From Pseudomonas sp. TNT3 (lineage in GTDB: Bacteria > Pseudomonadota > Gammaproteobacteria > Pseudomonadales > Pseudomonadaceae): a DNA stretch of 64,000 nt. Below the pieces are notes generated by a model. It did not search any database. It saw only the letters and a list, made by a program, of their open reading frames with translations, and was not told where the DNA came from. Within the stretch, counting starts at the first letter, position 1. Every line of letters begins with the position of its first letter. The stretch lies in the NCBI RefSeq assembly GCF_010095445.2, contig NZ_WFGV02000020.1, forward strand, positions 33,742 through 97,741, in the 5' to 3' direction. Below are positions 17,248 through 26,121 of this stretch, piece by piece. The position numbers and the translations under genes are program-made.

Positions 17248-19149
17248 CTACTGCAGCCAGCGTTGCAGAATTTGCTGTAGGTCAGTTCGTTTGAAGGGCT
17301 TGGCCAGGTAATCGTTCATGCCCGCCGATAAACAGGCTTCACGGTCGCCCTGCAGAGCGTTGGCTGTCAGGGCGATTATTGGCACGTCGCTGCAACCGGG
17401 TAATTGGCGAATCTGACGGGTCGCCTCGTAGCCGTCCATGATCGGCAACCGGCAATCCATCAGGATCGCTTCGAAGATCAGGCTCTCGGCGCTGCGCACG
17501 GCCTGCGCACCATCGGTCGCGACGCTGACGGTAAAACCCAGGCTGCGCAACATCGCTTCGATGACCGTCTGATTCACCGGGTTGTCTTCCACCAGCAGTA
17601 CATTGCGGCCATTTCCGTTGTTGTTGGCCGCCGGTACTCGCGGCGCTGGCACTGGCATCTTCTGTTTGAACAGCGCCAGTGGAATTTCCAGCGTAAACAC
17701 CGAACCCAAACCTTCTTCGCTCTGGGCCCGCAACGTGCCACCCATGCGTTCCGCCAGCGTGCGGGCAATCGACAGGCCTAGGCCGGTACCGCCATAGCGT
17801 CTTGAAATAGAGCTGTCGGCTTGCTGAAACGCGTTGAACATCAGCTCCAGGCTTTCGGCCGAAATCCCTATGCCGCTGTCGCGAACGGTGCAGGTAAACC
17901 ACAGCAGCTCATGATCCAGCGACTGCCATTGCGGCTCGATGCTGACGCGCCCGTGCTCGGTGAACTTCAGCGCGTTACCCACCAGGTTCACCAGAATCTG
18001 CCGGATGCGCGTCGGGTCGCCCTGGACCTGTAGCGTGTGCATGTCCTCGGGGATCTGCAGTGAGAGGTCGAGCCCGCGTTGCACGGCACTGTGCTGGAAC
18101 GCTTGGGCGCAGCTGCTGATCAGGTCCGCGAGATTGAATGGAATATGTTCAAGGTCCAGCTCCGCACGCTCAATGCGCGAGAAGTCGAGGATGTCGTTGA
18201 TCACCTTGAGCAGGTGCTCGGTGGACTCCGAGGCGAGCGCCGCATATTCGACCTGCTCCTCGGTCATTTGTGTGGTTTCCAGCAGCTGCAGCATGCCCAG
18301 AACACCGTTCATCGGGGTGCGCAATTCGTGGCTCATCATCGCGAGGAAGTCGGATTTTGCGTTGTTGGCTTTTTCCGCCTCCTCGCGGGTCTGGATCAGT
18401 TGCGCCATTGCCTGATGCTGTTCGCGGCTGGCTTGCTCGAGACCGTTTGCCAGGTTGTTGATGTGCTGTGACAGCGCGCCCAGTTCAGTGTCGTCGACAA
18501 TGGGCAGCGGGGTTTTGTAGTCGCCGTCCTGAATCGCCTTCACGGCATGACCGATATCGCGAATGGGTTGGGAAAGGCTGCCCGCCAGTCGCCGGGCGAT
18601 CAGGAAGGTAAACAGCAGCGCGAACAGCGCCAGGATGGCGGCCTTGAGCAGGATTTCCTGTTGGCGCTGGCTGAAGGCGTCATTGGACAGCCCCACGATG
18701 ACCCGGCCCAGATAATCCTCGTTCGGGGCCAGGTTGGCGACGCGGCTGTTCTGGAAGAAATCAGTGCTCAGAGCGATCCGTTGCAACCGTACCGGCGCCT
18801 GGAACACTTCGACCTGTTGCGAGCGAGTGTGGGTTTCCGAAGGGTGCTCGACGTACACCAGAATCCGGTTGGCACTGTCCTGAACCTCCAGAAAGCGGAC
18901 GTTGGGTGTGGCCAGGGTCGCCTTGAGCAGACTTTCGAGTACCTCATTGTTGCCCGAGATCACCCCGTACTCGGTGGCCGGCGCCAACTGGTTGGCGATC
19001 AACTGTCCGGTGTGGTTGAGCTCCTGGCGCAGGTCCTGGATTCGCACGAACGTGAAGAAGCTGATCAACAGCAACGTCAGCAACAGGGCAGGGCCGAGAC
19101 TGATGATCTGGGTTCGAGTGTTGATGTCCCAACGACGGTGGAATGTCAC
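17248..19149 (-). CDS. Hybrid sensor kinase, PA1611-like, without HPt domain
   Basis: The 633-residue protein starts at a GTG (19149) that overlaps the upstream TGA. Layout: TM1 about 18-36, periplasmic sensor about 40-165, TM2 about 168-186, HAMP, His274 in MMSHELRTPMNGVLG, ATPase boxes NLVGNALKF, DSGIGIS and GGTGLGLS, and a C-terminal receiver with Asp565 in AILMDCRLPIMDG. There is no HPt domain, so an external phosphotransfer protein is needed. The position directly upstream of fabA matches PA1611 in P. aeruginosa, a kinase reported to pass phosphate to HptB and to interact with RetS. It is the last gene of a three-gene operon with a binding protein and a TonB receptor. Confidence 0.9.
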   Translation of the reverse strand: MTFHRRWDINTRTQIISLGPALLLTLLLISFFTFVRIQDLRQELNHTGQLIANQLAPATEYGVISGNNEVLESLLKATLATPNVRFLEVQDSANRILVYVEHPSETHTRSQQVEVFQAPVRLQRIALSTDFFQNSRVANLAPNEDYLGRVIVGLSNDAFSQRQQEILLKAAILALFALLFTFLIARRLAGSLSQPIRDIGHAVKAIQDGDYKTPLPIVDDTELGALSQHINNLANGLEQASREQHQAMAQLIQTREEAEKANNAKSDFLAMMSHELRTPMNGVLGMLQLLETTQMTEEQVEYAALASESTEHLLKVINDILDFSRIERAELDLEHIPFNLADLISSCAQAFQHSAVQRGLDLSLQIPEDMHTLQVQGDPTRIRQILVNLVGNALKFTEHGRVSIEPQWQSLDHELLWFTCTVRDSGIGISAESLELMFNAFQQADSSISRRYGGTGLGLSIARTLAERMGGTLRAQSEEGLGSVFTLEIPLALFKQKMPVPAPRVPAANNNGNGRNVLLVEDNPVNQTVIEAMLRSLGFTVSVATDGAQAVRSAESLIFEAILMDCRLPIMDGYEATRQIRQLPGCSDVPIIALTANALQGDREACLSAGMNDYLAKPFKRTDLQQILQRWLQ

Positions 19150-20078
19150 GGACGGCGTTCTCCTGCGGCCAACTGGGTTACGACAGAAGCTTCATCTATC
19201 TGTTCAACACCTAATGAACGAGCCACCTGCGGGTTACTCAATACCTTGAAGCGATTTGGATAGAGCGTGCGCGGCCACGTGGCGGGCGGGCGATCGAGCA
19301 TCTGGTCGAGAATCGTCAGCCAGTCGTTCTGATCGCTGTAGGTGCTGGCCAGGCTGCCGGCCTTGACGAACGCGGCGTTGGGGCCAATCAGGGCGGTGTG
19401 CCGTGTGTAACTGCTGAGCAACAGGTTCTTCGCCGTTTTGGGGTTGTACAGGTCAGGATCGTCAAGCCCGAGTAGCACGTCGCTGTTTTTCAGCAAGGTT
19501 TGCAAGGGACGGCTGTCATTGGTGTCGTCCCAGTGCTCGGCCACAATCTCAAGGCCCAATGGCACGGCCGCCTGGCGGAGTTCTTTCAGTAGAAATGCGC
19601 TGTGCTGGTCGAAAAGGACACCAATGCGCCGGGCCTGAGGCAACAGGATTTGTGTGAGGCGCAGTTGCCGATCCAGCGGAGGATCACTCCATAACAGGCT
19701 CAGGTGCGAAGGCAGGGTGGTACCCAGTCGAAGACGCGCTTGCAGACGGCTGATCCGCAGCACCAGTGTTGGCGGCCCCTCGGTGTCTTGCAGGCGCCAG
19801 TCCAGGCTCGGCAGGTCGAGGAGGATCAAGCGCGTATTGACCGGCAGTTTGCCCGGCAGCGACAGGTTGGCCAGTGGTTCAAAACGCACAGTGTCGTGCG
19901 GGCGTGTCTCTTTCAGGGCCGTGGTGAAGGTCTGCATGCCGGGGCTGTCCTCTGCGCCGATCAGCAGAATGTCGGCAGAGTTCGCCGAAAAATGACTCAG
20001 CAGACCGGCAAACAGCAGGCACAACCCGACCAGCAGGCGGCCAAAGGTTGGCGTCTTGCGTGGCCGGCAGCGCGACAT
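19146..20078 (-). CDS. ABC-type periplasmic substrate-binding-like protein
   Basis: The 310-residue product has an N-terminal hydrophobic signal (about residues 12-36, ending near SANSADILLIG), so it is probably periplasmic or membrane-tethered. The body resembles the ABC_sub_bind (TrpX/DUF534-like) fold, with two lobes: ILLIGAEDSPGMQTF early, then RRIGVLFDQHSAF and SDVLLGLDDPDLYNP. No ABC permease or ATPase gene accompanies it, so it is more likely a sensor partner than a transporter component. Its stop overlaps the GTG of the hybrid kinase, and its ATG is one base after the TonB receptor stop. Confidence 0.78.
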   Translation of the reverse strand: MSRCRPRKTPTFGRLLVGLCLLFAGLLSHFSANSADILLIGAEDSPGMQTFTTALKETRPHDTVRFEPLANLSLPGKLPVNTRLILLDLPSLDWRLQDTEGPPTLVLRISRLQARLRLGTTLPSHLSLLWSDPPLDRQLRLTQILLPQARRIGVLFDQHSAFLLKELRQAAVPLGLEIVAEHWDDTNDSRPLQTLLKNSDVLLGLDDPDLYNPKTAKNLLLSSYTRHTALIGPNAAFVKAGSLASTYSDQNDWLTILDQMLDRPPATWPRTLYPNRFKVLSNPQVARSLGVEQIDEASVVTQLAAGERRP

Positions 20079-20079
20079 C

Positions 20080-22203
20080 TTAAAACTCCAGCTCCGCGCT
20101 GAAGTACATCACACGACGCTCGTCATAATTGTTATCGATGAAGGTGGTGGGTTGATGGTCGAGGCGCTGCTGCATCACGCCGGCCAGTTCCAGATGAGCC
20201 TTGCCGAACTGGATGCGCTTGGCGATACGGGCGTCGAACCTCTCGAAGCGGTAGCCGTTGAGTGCGTCATCGCCATAGTAGAAAAGTGCACTGCTCCAGC
20301 CTTTGCCCCAGTCACGCAACCAGCCGGCGGAACCACTGTTGCGCGCGGTCTGTTGCTCATCCAGCGGATTGCTCGTCTGGGCGTCGACATAGGCGTAGGT
20401 CAGGCGCAGGCGGTCGGAGCGGCTGATGTCCCAGTCGAACTGCGTTTCAGCCCCGGTAAAACGTGCCGTGTTGGCGTTGCTGGCAATGTACTGATTGTTG
20501 CGCAGGGGTTCGCTGATCATGCCGGTGATTTCGTCGTAGAAGAACTTCACATCAACGGCCAGCCCCTGTTCGGCGAAATAGCCGTTGTAGCCCAATTCTC
20601 TGGAGCGCATGTGTTCCTGGTCGAGATCACCGGGGCCGCGGGTCCTGACGAAATAGCGGGCGCTGGACTGTCCGTAGGCGCCTGGCTTCAGATTGGTCAC
20701 CCGGTAGCTCCAGTTGACGTTGTTCTCGAACATGTCCGGCGATCGCACGGCTTCGGAATACACCGCTCGCAGGCCATGACGCGGATTGATCAGGTAATTG
20801 ACCGCGACGCGCGGCGTCAGCGAACTGCCGCTCAACCGTGTGTCCTCGAACATCGCTCCACCCTGAAGCAGCCAGTGCTCGGTGGCGCGCCACTCGAGTT
20901 GGCCAAATGTCCGCCAGGTGGTGTCGTCGAGCGTGCCATTGAAGTAGGTATCGGAATCGGCCCGGTCGTAACGATAGTTCATGCCACTGACCAGACGCAG
21001 ACTCTCGGACAGGCTAAGCGTGTCTTGCAGTTCGAGTTCGTAGCGCGATTCCCGGGAGCTTTGGTCGATGTCGCCACACAAGGTCTTGCGGGCCCCGTGC
21101 TTCCATTGATCCAGCACTTGATTGGCCAGGTCCCGTTCCTGGGCGGTACCGGGCGCGGCGCCTTGACCGGTGAAACGCTCGATATTGCGCGCCAGGCGTT
21201 CGGTGTAATTGGGGTTGAGCTGCCAGAGCCGGGTCAATTCCGGGCTGAAGGACAGTTCGGCATCGCAGGCGCGCCATGTCTGCTGTCGATCCCAGTGCTG
21301 GGCTGTGCCCTGGACATACAGGCTGTGATCGGGATTGATGTCCAGGTTCCAGCGCAACGAGCCTGCGTATGACTTGGCGATGGCATCGGCATTGTCACCG
21401 GCATCGGTAATCCCCGAGAACACCGGGCGGTAGGTGTAAGGCCGCTGGTTCGTCCCGTCCTTGGCATTCAATTGCCAATCGATGCTTTGTCGTTCGTCGA
21501 TTGCCTGACTGACGGCGAGATTGAATCGGTTCAGGCGACGACTGTCGCGATAATCGGCACCGTTGCGATCCGAGTCGAAGCCGTCGTCCTGCAGGCCTGA
21601 CAGGGAAAGGCGCAAGTCTCCACCGTCCCAGCCGGTGCCCTGGCTGGCGTAAAAGTCGTTGATGCCGCGCTGACCCCGGGTGACTTTCATCCGTGTGCCA
21701 TGGCTGTCGGCCGGGTTGCGCGTGATGATGTTGACCACGGCCATCAACGCATTGGCGCCATAGCTGACGGTGTTCGGGCCGCGGAATACTTCGATGCGTT
21801 CGATGTCCTCCATGGCGACCGCTATGTCGCTCCAGTCCACCGTAGCCAGGCCTGCGCGGTATACCGAACGGCCATCGATCAACACCTGCATGCGTCGCGC
21901 TGCGGTAGCGTTGGTGCCGTGGTAATTCACCGCTGGCTGATTGCCGTTGATGTTACCGACCATCATCCCCGGCACCAGGCGCAGCAACTCACTGATGTCC
22001 CGCGCGCCGCTGGCATTGATCAGTTGGCTGTCGATCACCGTCATGCTGCCAGGTACCGCAGCTGGCGACTGTTTGAGCCGCGTCGCCGTCAGAATCTGCG
22101 GGAGCGGCTCGCTGTCGAGGAACAAGTCGTCAGCCATCAAGGGCGAGCTGAAGACCAGCGCCAGGACCAGCGGCGAGCGAGGTGACGTAGCGCCAATTGA
22201 CAC
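20080..22203 (-). CDS. TonB-dependent outer-membrane receptor
   Basis: The GTG at 22203 (AAGGA upstream) gives 707 residues. A signal peptide ends near SSPLMADDLF. The plug domain follows (ILTATRLKQSPAAVPG, LRLVPGMMVG, IERIEVFRGPNTVSYG, IITRNPADS), then a beta-barrel with an aromatic C-terminus (FSAELEF) as needed for outer-membrane assembly. Two cysteines (RACDAEL and TLCGDID) sit in what are likely extracellular loops and could pair. There is no N-terminal signalling extension as in FecA, so it would not use an anti-sigma factor. It leads an operon with a binding protein and a hybrid kinase. The substrate cannot be read from sequence. Confidence 0.9.
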   Translation of the reverse strand: MSIGATSPRSPLVLALVFSSPLMADDLFLDSEPLPQILTATRLKQSPAAVPGSMTVIDSQLINASGARDISELLRLVPGMMVGNINGNQPAVNYHGTNATAARRMQVLIDGRSVYRAGLATVDWSDIAVAMEDIERIEVFRGPNTVSYGANALMAVVNIITRNPADSHGTRMKVTRGQRGINDFYASQGTGWDGGDLRLSLSGLQDDGFDSDRNGADYRDSRRLNRFNLAVSQAIDERQSIDWQLNAKDGTNQRPYTYRPVFSGITDAGDNADAIAKSYAGSLRWNLDINPDHSLYVQGTAQHWDRQQTWRACDAELSFSPELTRLWQLNPNYTERLARNIERFTGQGAAPGTAQERDLANQVLDQWKHGARKTLCGDIDQSSRESRYELELQDTLSLSESLRLVSGMNYRYDRADSDTYFNGTLDDTTWRTFGQLEWRATEHWLLQGGAMFEDTRLSGSSLTPRVAVNYLINPRHGLRAVYSEAVRSPDMFENNVNWSYRVTNLKPGAYGQSSARYFVRTRGPGDLDQEHMRSRELGYNGYFAEQGLAVDVKFFYDEITGMISEPLRNNQYIASNANTARFTGAETQFDWDISRSDRLRLTYAYVDAQTSNPLDEQQTARNSGSAGWLRDWGKGWSSALFYYGDDALNGYRFERFDARIAKRIQFGKAHLELAGVMQQRLDHQPTTFIDNNYDERRVMYFSAELEF

Positions 22204-22214
22204 AACACATCCTT

Positions 22215-22225
22215 GATAGTGATTA
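22215..22225. promoter_or_regulatory. Possible Fur-like half-site upstream of the TonB receptor
   Basis: GATAGTGATTA, twelve bases upstream of the receptor start, differs at two positions from the Fur hexamer pair GATAATGATAA. The second half of a 19-base Fur box is not recognisable, so this is weak. Confidence 0.2.
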
Positions 22226-22356
22226 ACTGGCGCGCATGGTAACCGAGCCGATTGAATTATCCAGTCACAATGCCGGCATTTTCCCTGGTTTCATGGGTCT
22301 TCTTCCAACTGATGCGGGTAATTGTCGCGAGGGCTGGCCGCGACCCGGACGCTCCG

Positions 22357-22362
22357 TATAAT
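22357..22362 (+). promoter_or_regulatory. Consensus -10 box upstream of gpsA
   Basis: TATAAT lies 37 bases before the gpsA ATG. No good -35 hexamer is found at 16-18 bases, so promoter activity would need another feature. Confidence 0.4.
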
Positions 22363-22398
22363 GCCGGCATCGCCACTGTATGGATAAACGGATTACAT

Positions 22399-23424
22399 AT
22401 GACTGAACAGCGCCCAATCGCGGTACTGGGAGGCGGAAGTTTTGGTACCGCCGTGGCCAATCTTCTGGCCGAGAACGGGCACCAGGTCCGACAGTGGATG
22501 CGAGATCCCGACCAGGCCGAGGCCATTCGGGTCAATCGCGAGAACCCGCGTTACCTCAAAGGCATCAAGATCCTGCCGGCCGTGGAGCCTGTCACTGACT
22601 TGCAAGCCACGCTGGAAGCCTGCGACCTGTGCTTCGTCGCACTGCCGTCCAGCGCGTTGCGGTCGGTACTGGTCCCGCACGCCGAGCGCTTGAGCGGCAA
22701 GTTGTTGGTGAGCCTGACCAAAGGGATCGAAGCCCACACGTTCAAACTGATGAGCGAGATCCTCGAAGAGATCGCCCCGCAAGCCCGCATTGGCGTGCTT
22801 TCCGGGCCGAACCTGGCCCGCGAAATCGCCGAACATGCCCTGACCGCCACCGTCGTCGCCAGCGAAGATGAAGAGTTGTGCCAGCGCGTTCAGGCGGCCT
22901 TGCACGGCCGGACTTTCCGCGTGTACGCCAGCGCCGACCGCTTCGGCGTGGAACTGGGCGGAGCGTTGAAGAACGTCTACGCGATTATTGCCGGCATGGC
23001 CGTTGCGTTGGGCATGGGCGAAAACACCAAGAGCATGCTGATCACGCGGGCGCTGGCGGAAATGACCCGCTTTGCGGTGAATCAGGGCGCCAATCCGATG
23101 ACCTTTCTTGGCCTGGCGGGCGTGGGCGATTTGATCGTTACTTGCTCATCGCCGAAAAGCCGCAACTATCAGGTCGGTTTCGCCTTGGGTCAGGGTTTGA
23201 GCCTGGAGGACGCGGTGACGCGTCTTGGGGAAGTCGCCGAAGGTGTGAACACGCTCAAAGTCCTCAAGGCCAAAGCCCAGGAAGTGGGGGTATATATGCC
23301 GCTGGTCGCGGGGCTGCATGCGATCCTGTTTGAGGGGCGCACGCTGGAGCAGGTCATTGGGCTATTGATGCGCGGCGAACCGAAAACCGACGTCGACTTT
23401 ATTTCCACCAGTGGTTTTAACTGA
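22399..23424 (+). CDS. gpsA: Glycerol-3-phosphate dehydrogenase [NAD(P)+]
   Basis: The ATG at 22399 gives 341 residues, [20 protein letters not shown], with the Rossmann motif GGGSFG at the start. Later landmarks are [19 protein letters not shown] and the catalytic Lys in [12 protein letters not shown]. GpsA reduces dihydroxyacetone phosphate to sn-glycerol-3-phosphate for phospholipid synthesis. It heads the forward-strand group 22.4-30.5 kb and lies 43 bases from the DUF4389 gene. Confidence 0.96.
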   Translation: MTEQRPIAVLGGGSFGTAVANLLAENGHQVRQWMRDPDQAEAIRVNRENPRYLKGIKILPAVEPVTDLQATLEACDLCFVALPSSALRSVLVPHAERLSGKLLVSLTKGIEAHTFKLMSEILEEIAPQARIGVLSGPNLAREIAEHALTATVVASEDEELCQRVQAALHGRTFRVYASADRFGVELGGALKNVYAIIAGMAVALGMGENTKSMLITRALAEMTRFAVNQGANPMTFLGLAGVGDLIVTCSSPKSRNYQVGFALGQGLSLEDAVTRLGEVAEGVNTLKVLKAKAQEVGVYMPLVAGLHAILFEGRTLEQVIGLLMRGEPKTDVDFISTSGFN

Positions 23425-23467
23425 ATTTTTCCGCAGCGACCCCATCTACAGAGTCAGGGAGCGAGAC

Positions 23468-23815
23468 ATGAACGATCCGAAAGTAGAAGCAAAATACGAG
23501 TCCATCCTGCTGCGCGTCTTGTGGATGCTCATTTACGTGCTGGTCTGGCAAGTGGCCCAGTTCATTTTGGGCGCCGTGGTGCTGGTCCAGCTGATCTATC
23601 GTTTGATCTATGGTGCCCCGAGCGCCAGCCTGATGAACTTCGGCGACAGCCTGAGCCAGTTTCTGGCGCAGATTGGTCGTTTCGGCAGCTTCCACAGCGA
23701 CCAGAAACCCTGGCCGTTCGCCGACTGGCCAACGCCGCGTACTCCGGAAGGTGAAGCGCCGCACGCCGTGCCGCCAGCACCGCACCCGGTCCGAGATGAG
23801 GAACCCAAACTATGA
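23468..23815 (+). CDS. DUF4389 membrane protein
   Basis: The ATG at 23468 (GGAGCGAG upstream) gives 115 residues. One long hydrophobic region, about residues 15-48, could span the membrane once or as a hairpin, and is followed by a soluble tail with a KPWPFADWP motif and a Pro-rich end. This matches DUF4389, a family of small bacterial membrane proteins of unknown role. The stop overlaps the sixA start, suggesting co-translation. Confidence 0.82.
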   Translation: MNDPKVEAKYESILLRVLWMLIYVLVWQVAQFILGAVVLVQLIYRLIYGAPSASLMNFGDSLSQFLAQIGRFGSFHSDQKPWPFADWPTPRTPEGEAPHAVPPAPHPVRDEEPKL

Positions 23816-24264
23816 AACTCTGGGTATTGCGTCATGGTGAAGCCGAGCCACATGGCACGCGGCCAGATTCCGAGCGAGCACTGACCGCTCATGGTCGTGA
23901 AGAAGTGCTGCGCAGCGCTGCCAAGTTGATTGGCCAGCCAATCTCAGCGATCTATGCCAGCCCTTACCTGCGAGCGCAGGAGACGGCAATGCTGGTTCGC
24001 GAAGCGTTGGGGTTCGAGCCTGAGATCCGTACTGTCGAATGGCTGACCCCCGACAACCGCCCTCAAGCGGTGGCCGAACAGTTGGTCTCCGTGGACTACG
24101 CATTGCTGGTCAGCCATAACCCGCTGGTGGGCAATCTGCTGGGTTATTTGCAGCACGGTCATGTTCAGGAACCCGAAGCGGTGAAAACCGCGGGCCTTGC
24201 AGAGCTTGAGGGTGACCTGCCAGTGGCGGGCGCAATGAAGCTCAATGGCATCAAGCACCCTTGA
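23812..24264 (+). CDS. sixA: Phosphohistidine phosphatase SixA
   Basis: The 150-residue protein begins MKLWVLRHGEAEPH, with the histidine-phosphatase RHG motif, and has a second histidine in LLVSHNPLVGNLL. The short length is typical for SixA. In E. coli SixA removes phosphate from histidines of phosphotransfer proteins (ArcB HPt, and NPr of the nitrogen PTS). Its start overlaps the DUF4389 stop. Confidence 0.92.
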   Translation: MKLWVLRHGEAEPHGTRPDSERALTAHGREEVLRSAAKLIGQPISAIYASPYLRAQETAMLVREALGFEPEIRTVEWLTPDNRPQAVAEQLVSVDYALLVSHNPLVGNLLGYLQHGHVQEPEAVKTAGLAELEGDLPVAGAMKLNGIKHP

Positions 24265-24279
24265 ACGTTGAAAGATCCA

Positions 24280-24345
24280 CCCTGCGGCAGCGCCTGGTAT
24301 TTTCCCTGTAGGCGTTACCTCAGGCTGCAATCCGTTGATCCAGTT
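24280..24345. repeat. Decayed REP-like inverted repeat
   Basis: CTGTAGGCGTTACCTCAGGCTGC resembles the right arm of the relA-mazG element, and CCTGCGGCAGCGCC is its worn left arm. Several mismatches suggest an old copy. Confidence 0.5.
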
Positions 24346-24362
24346 TTTGTCCTCAAATAGTT

Positions 24363-24382
24363 AACCAAGCAACCGCTTGGTT
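24363..24382. promoter_or_regulatory. Perfect 8-4-8 palindrome upstream of the acyl-CoA synthetase gene
   Basis: AACCAAGC-AACC-GCTTGGTT is an exact inverted repeat 40 bases before the ATG at 24422. Such a site before a fatty acid activation gene is typical of TetR-type regulators responding to acyl-CoA. No regulator gene lies next to it, so the protein is unknown. Confidence 0.65.
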
Positions 24383-24421
24383 GACTACGCTTGCTCCAGA
24401 ACAAAAACAGGAGCGAGTCGC

Positions 24422-26089
24422 ATGTCTGCCGCTATTCGATTGCCACTGGACGTCTTCTACGAGCGTGAAGCCCGTCATCCCCGCCAGCGTTTTCTGGTTC
24501 AGCCTGTGGGTGGAGGCCAGGTCGAAACACTGACCTGGGCCGACGTCGGCCATCAGGCCCGCTGTGCCGCCCATTGGCTGCGGGCGCGGGAATTGCCCCA
24601 AGGCAGCCATATCGCGCTGATCTCGAAGAACTGCGCGCACTGGATCATTGCCGACCTGGCGATCTGGATGGCCGGGCATGTATCCGTTCCGCTGTACCCC
24701 AACCTGACCGCTGAATCCGTGGCACAGGTACTGGAACACTCCGAAGCCGTGCTGGCGTTCATTGGCAAGCTCGATGACTGGCCAGGCATGTCCCGAGGTA
24801 TCCAATCGGATCTGCCGACGATCAGTCTGCCGCTGCATCCTCCTGGAACCTTCGATTTCAGCTGGGCTGACTTGCAGGCAAGCTCACCGATCCAGGACGA
24901 CCCCAAGCCTGCCGCCGATCAACTGGCAACCATCATCTACACCTCCGGCACCACGGGCATGCCTAAAGGCGTCATGCACAGCTTCGGCAATCTGGGGTTC
25001 GCCGCCACTCGTGGCACGCAGCTGTTTGGACTCAACGAGGCAGATCGACTGCTGTCCTATCTGCCGCTGTGCCACGTTGCCGAGCGGATGTTCGTCGAAA
25101 TGGCGTCTATCTACACCGGACAAACAGTGTTTTTTGCTGAAAGCCTCGACACCTTCCTGACGGATCTGCAGCGCGCGCGACCGACTGCATTGTTCGGCGT
25201 GCCGCGAATCTGGACCAAATTCCAGATGGGCGTGTACAGCAAGATTCCGGCAAAGCGCCTCGATTTTTTGCTCGGCTTGCCAATCATCGGCAAGCGGGTA
25301 GGGCATAAAGTCCTCGCGGGGCTGGGGCTGGATGCATTGCGTATCGCGTTGTCCGGCGCCGCGCCCGTGCCCCAGAGTTTGCTGCTGTGGTACCGCAAAC
25401 TCGGGCTGGATGTGCTGGAGGTCTACGGTATGACTGAAAGCTGTGGCTACTCGCACATCTGCCTTCCCGGTCAGAACAAACCCGGCTGGATCGGCAAGCC
25501 GTGCCCGGAGGTCGAGGTGCGGATAGAACCCTCGGGTGAGGTACTGGTTCGCAGCGGCGCCACCATGCTGGGCTATTTCAAGGAACCGGAAAAAACCGCT
25601 GACACCCTCACCGAGGATGGCTTCCTGCGCACCGGTGATAAAGGTGAGGAGGATGCTGAAGGCAATCTGCGCCTGACCGGGCGACTCAAGGAAATCTTCA
25701 AGACCAGCAAAGGTAAATACGTGGCCCCGGCCCCGATCGAAAATCGCCTGGCGGTGCATTCGCGGATCGAACAGGTGTGCGTGGTGGGCGACGGGCTGAC
25801 CGCGCCGCTGGGGTTATGCGTGCTGTCCGCGGTTGGCCAGCAGGACGCGGGCAGTACCGCGCGTGCCGGCCTGCATTCGAGTCTGGAAAGGCTGCTGGAG
25901 GAGGTCAACGGCGCCCTCGATAAGCATGAACGCCTGCGCAGGCTGGTGGTGGTCAAGGACAGCTGGGCGGTGGAAAACGGCTTTCTGACGCCGACCCTCA
26001 AGATCAAGCGCAACGTGATCGAAGCGGCGTACGGTGCGCGGTTTGAAGAATGGAGCGAGCGCAGCGAGACCGTGCTGTGGCAGGATTGA
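24422..26089 (+). CDS. AMP-dependent acyl-CoA synthetase / ligase
   Basis: The 555-residue protein has the adenylate-forming core motif IIYTSGTTGMPKG, a later YGMTESCGYS motif, the hinge region TGDKGEEDAEGNLRLTGRLKE and a C-terminal lysine in LTPTLKIKRN. The SKGKYVAPAPIEN segment is typical of long-chain acyl-CoA ligases. It activates a carboxylic acid with ATP and CoA; the chain length is inferred. It is followed 32 bases later by a PaaI-like thioesterase gene, and is preceded by a strong palindrome. Confidence 0.9.
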   Translation: MSAAIRLPLDVFYEREARHPRQRFLVQPVGGGQVETLTWADVGHQARCAAHWLRARELPQGSHIALISKNCAHWIIADLAIWMAGHVSVPLYPNLTAESVAQVLEHSEAVLAFIGKLDDWPGMSRGIQSDLPTISLPLHPPGTFDFSWADLQASSPIQDDPKPAADQLATIIYTSGTTGMPKGVMHSFGNLGFAATRGTQLFGLNEADRLLSYLPLCHVAERMFVEMASIYTGQTVFFAESLDTFLTDLQRARPTALFGVPRIWTKFQMGVYSKIPAKRLDFLLGLPIIGKRVGHKVLAGLGLDALRIALSGAAPVPQSLLLWYRKLGLDVLEVYGMTESCGYSHICLPGQNKPGWIGKPCPEVEVRIEPSGEVLVRSGATMLGYFKEPEKTADTLTEDGFLRTGDKGEEDAEGNLRLTGRLKEIFKTSKGKYVAPAPIENRLAVHSRIEQVCVVGDGLTAPLGLCVLSAVGQQDAGSTARAGLHSSLERLLEEVNGALDKHERLRRLVVVKDSWAVENGFLTPTLKIKRNVIEAAYGARFEEWSERSETVLWQD

Positions 26090-26121
26090 TTCACGAACAA
26101 AACCAACAAAGGATGTCAGCA

